From Sphingomonas sp. PP-CE-1G-424 (lineage in GTDB: Bacteria > Pseudomonadota > Alphaproteobacteria > Sphingomonadales > Sphingomonadaceae): a stretch of 64,000 nt of DNA. The stretch is taken from NCBI RefSeq assembly GCF_004341085.1, contig NZ_SLXW01000004.1:186001-250000 (forward strand), given 5' to 3'. Below, in pieces: positions 62,854-64,000 of this stretch. The position numbers and the translations under genes were made by a program. The first letter of the stretch is position 1, and the number at the start of each line of letters is the position of its first letter. The notes under the pieces were generated by a model. That model did no database searches. It worked only from the letters and a program-made list of their open reading frames with translations, and was not told the origin of the DNA.

Positions 62854-63945
62854 GTGACCGTCCTCAAAGCCTACGAAGCCCTCGTAGCGTCAGGCGAACT
62901 CCGCCCCGACCCGGAACAGACCGCCGCCGCCGCGCGCCTGAGCACCCTGGCCACCGAACTCGCCACCCCCAAATCCACCGGCTTCTTCGCCCGCTTCTCC
63001 AAGAGACCAGACCCGCGCGGCGTCTACCTCTGGGGCGGCGTGGGCCGCGGCAAGTCGATGCTGATGGACCTCTTCTTTGCCAACGCGCCCGTCGAGAAGA
63101 AGCGCCGCGTGCATTTCGGCGAGTTCATGCTCGAGGTCCACGCGCGCATCGCCGCCGAGCGTCGCAAGGAAGTCGGCGACCCGATCGTCCCCGTCGCCAC
63201 CGCGATCGCCGACGAGACCCGCCTGCTCGCGTTCGACGAGATGATGGTCACCAACAGCCCCGACGCGATGATCCTGTCGCGGCTGGTGACCTCGCTGCTC
63301 GATTCCGGCGTGACGATCGTCACTACGTCCAACCGCCCGCCCGCCGATCTCTACAAGAACGGCCTCAACCGCGAGCATTTCCTGCCGTTCATCGCGACCA
63401 TCGAGCACCGCCTAGACGTGCTGCCGCTTAACGGCCCGGTCGACTATCGCCGCGACCGGCTCGGCAGCCAGGACACATGGCTCGTCCCCAACGGCCCTGA
63501 GGCGACCGCGCAGTTGTCAGCCGCATTCTTCCGCCTCACCGACTTCTCGACCGACGACAGCGAGCACGTTCCGGCCGAGGACCTGATCGTCCAGGGCCGC
63601 ACGCTCCGGGTGCCCAAGTCGCTCAAGGGCGTCGCGGTGTTCAGCTTCAAGAAGCTGTGCGGCGAAGCCCGCGGCGTGGCCGACTACCTCGCCATCGCGC
63701 GGAAATTCCACACTGTCATCTTGGTCGGCATCCCCAAGCTCGGCCCCGAGAACCGCAACGAGGCGGCGCGCTTCGTCGCGCTGATCGACGCGCTGTACGA
63801 GCACAAGGTGAAGCTCCTCGCCGCCGCCGATGCGCAACCCGGCGACCTCTACGAAAGCGGCGATGGCAGGTTCGAATTCGACCGCACGATAAGTCGCCTC
63901 GAAGAGATGCGCTCCGAGGAATACTTGGCTGAGGGACACCTCTAA
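62854..63945 (+). CDS. zapE: Cell division ATPase ZapE (AFG1-like)
   Basis: This 363-residue AFG1-type P-loop ATPase has Walker A LWGGVGRGKSMLMDLF, the VHFGEFMLEVHAR segment and Walker B RLLAFDEMMVTNS. ILSRLVTSLLDSGVTIVTTSNRPP and FLPFIATIEHRLDVL follow. In E. coli ZapE associates with the Z-ring and affects its stability under stress. The start is GTG 62854, just after a family A repeat. Confidence 0.95.
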   Translation: MTVLKAYEALVASGELRPDPEQTAAAARLSTLATELATPKSTGFFARFSKRPDPRGVYLWGGVGRGKSMLMDLFFANAPVEKKRRVHFGEFMLEVHARIAAERRKEVGDPIVPVATAIADETRLLAFDEMMVTNSPDAMILSRLVTSLLDSGVTIVTTSNRPPADLYKNGLNREHFLPFIATIEHRLDVLPLNGPVDYRRDRLGSQDTWLVPNGPEATAQLSAAFFRLTDFSTDDSEHVPAEDLIVQGRTLRVPKSLKGVAVFSFKKLCGEARGVADYLAIARKFHTVILVGIPKLGPENRNEAARFVALIDALYEHKVKLLAAADAQPGDLYESGDGRFEFDRTISRLEEMRSEEYLAEGHL

Positions 63946-63953
63946 CCGATCCA

Positions 63954-64000
63954 CACCACCCCGGCGAAGGCCGGGGCCCAGTTGGAAAGGTCGTCGTAAC
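63954..64000. repeat. Palindromic repeat (family A, copy 7, cut by window edge)
   Basis: The left arm CACCACCCCGGCGAAGGCCG with CCCAGTTGG follows the zapE stop; the right arm is beyond the window. Confidence 0.88.

Overview
The window is high-GC DNA from an alphaproteobacterium, most likely a sphingomonad (Sphingomonas or a close relative). This is inferred from a CtrA regulator with its own TTAA-N7-TTAA box, alphaproteobacterial-type succinate dehydrogenase genes, Pao-like molybdenum hydroxylase genes, and many short palindromic intergenic elements. No taxonomic search was possible.

Layout. 1-3.5 kb: 3'-truncated dinB, a phospholipase D-like enzyme and ctrA. 3.6-7.9 kb: a PhoP/PhoQ-type two-component pair facing a secreted Pro/Gly-rich protein, then a PepSY membrane protein pair. 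8.2-13 kb: FAH-family hydrolase, catalase-like protein, metallophosphoesterase, MlaA and a TonB-like protein. 13.1-17.9 kb: accessory patch with a chemoreceptor between two direct repeats, a low-GC frameshifted gene and an integrase remnant beside tRNA-Arg(CCG). 18-19.5 kb: nth and dapB. 19.5-31 kb: envelope locus with a DAGK-family lipid kinase/nucleotidyltransferase/NTP-transferase trio, DUF2141 protein, flippase, asparagine-synthase-type amidotransferase, CDP-alcohol phosphotransferase, TagF-like transferase, LicC-like cytidylyltransferase and an MscS channel. 31.1-35.1 kb: trehalose operon otsB-GH15-otsA. 35.6-40.8 kb: MacAB-type efflux operon with an inserted DUF559 gene. 40.8-48.7 kb: Pao-like molybdenum hydroxylase genes with two large subunits, plus XdhC and MocA homologues. 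48.7-53.7 kb: glycerophosphodiesterase, a small lipoprotein, DUF2459 protein, phenylalanine hydroxylase, prmA and an SDR. 53.9-56.7 kb: two soluble chemoreceptors in tandem. 57-62.1 kb: sdhCDA and sdhB separated by a toxin-antitoxin pair and a ClpP-like protease. 62.2-64 kb: thioesterase and zapE.

The best candidate for an incompletely described system is the 19.5-29.8 kb envelope locus. Its overlapping lipid-kinase trio resembles what I recall of the Caulobacter ceramide-phosphoglycerate genes. Nearby, a LicC/TagF/CDP-alcohol set looks able to activate and transfer a phospho-alcohol, as in teichoic-acid or inositol-phosphate chemistry. The other strong theme is the set of palindromic repeats. 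They sit in most longer intergenic gaps, supply stop codons to two genes, and in one case frame a DUF559 gene as perfect 36-bp inverted repeats.
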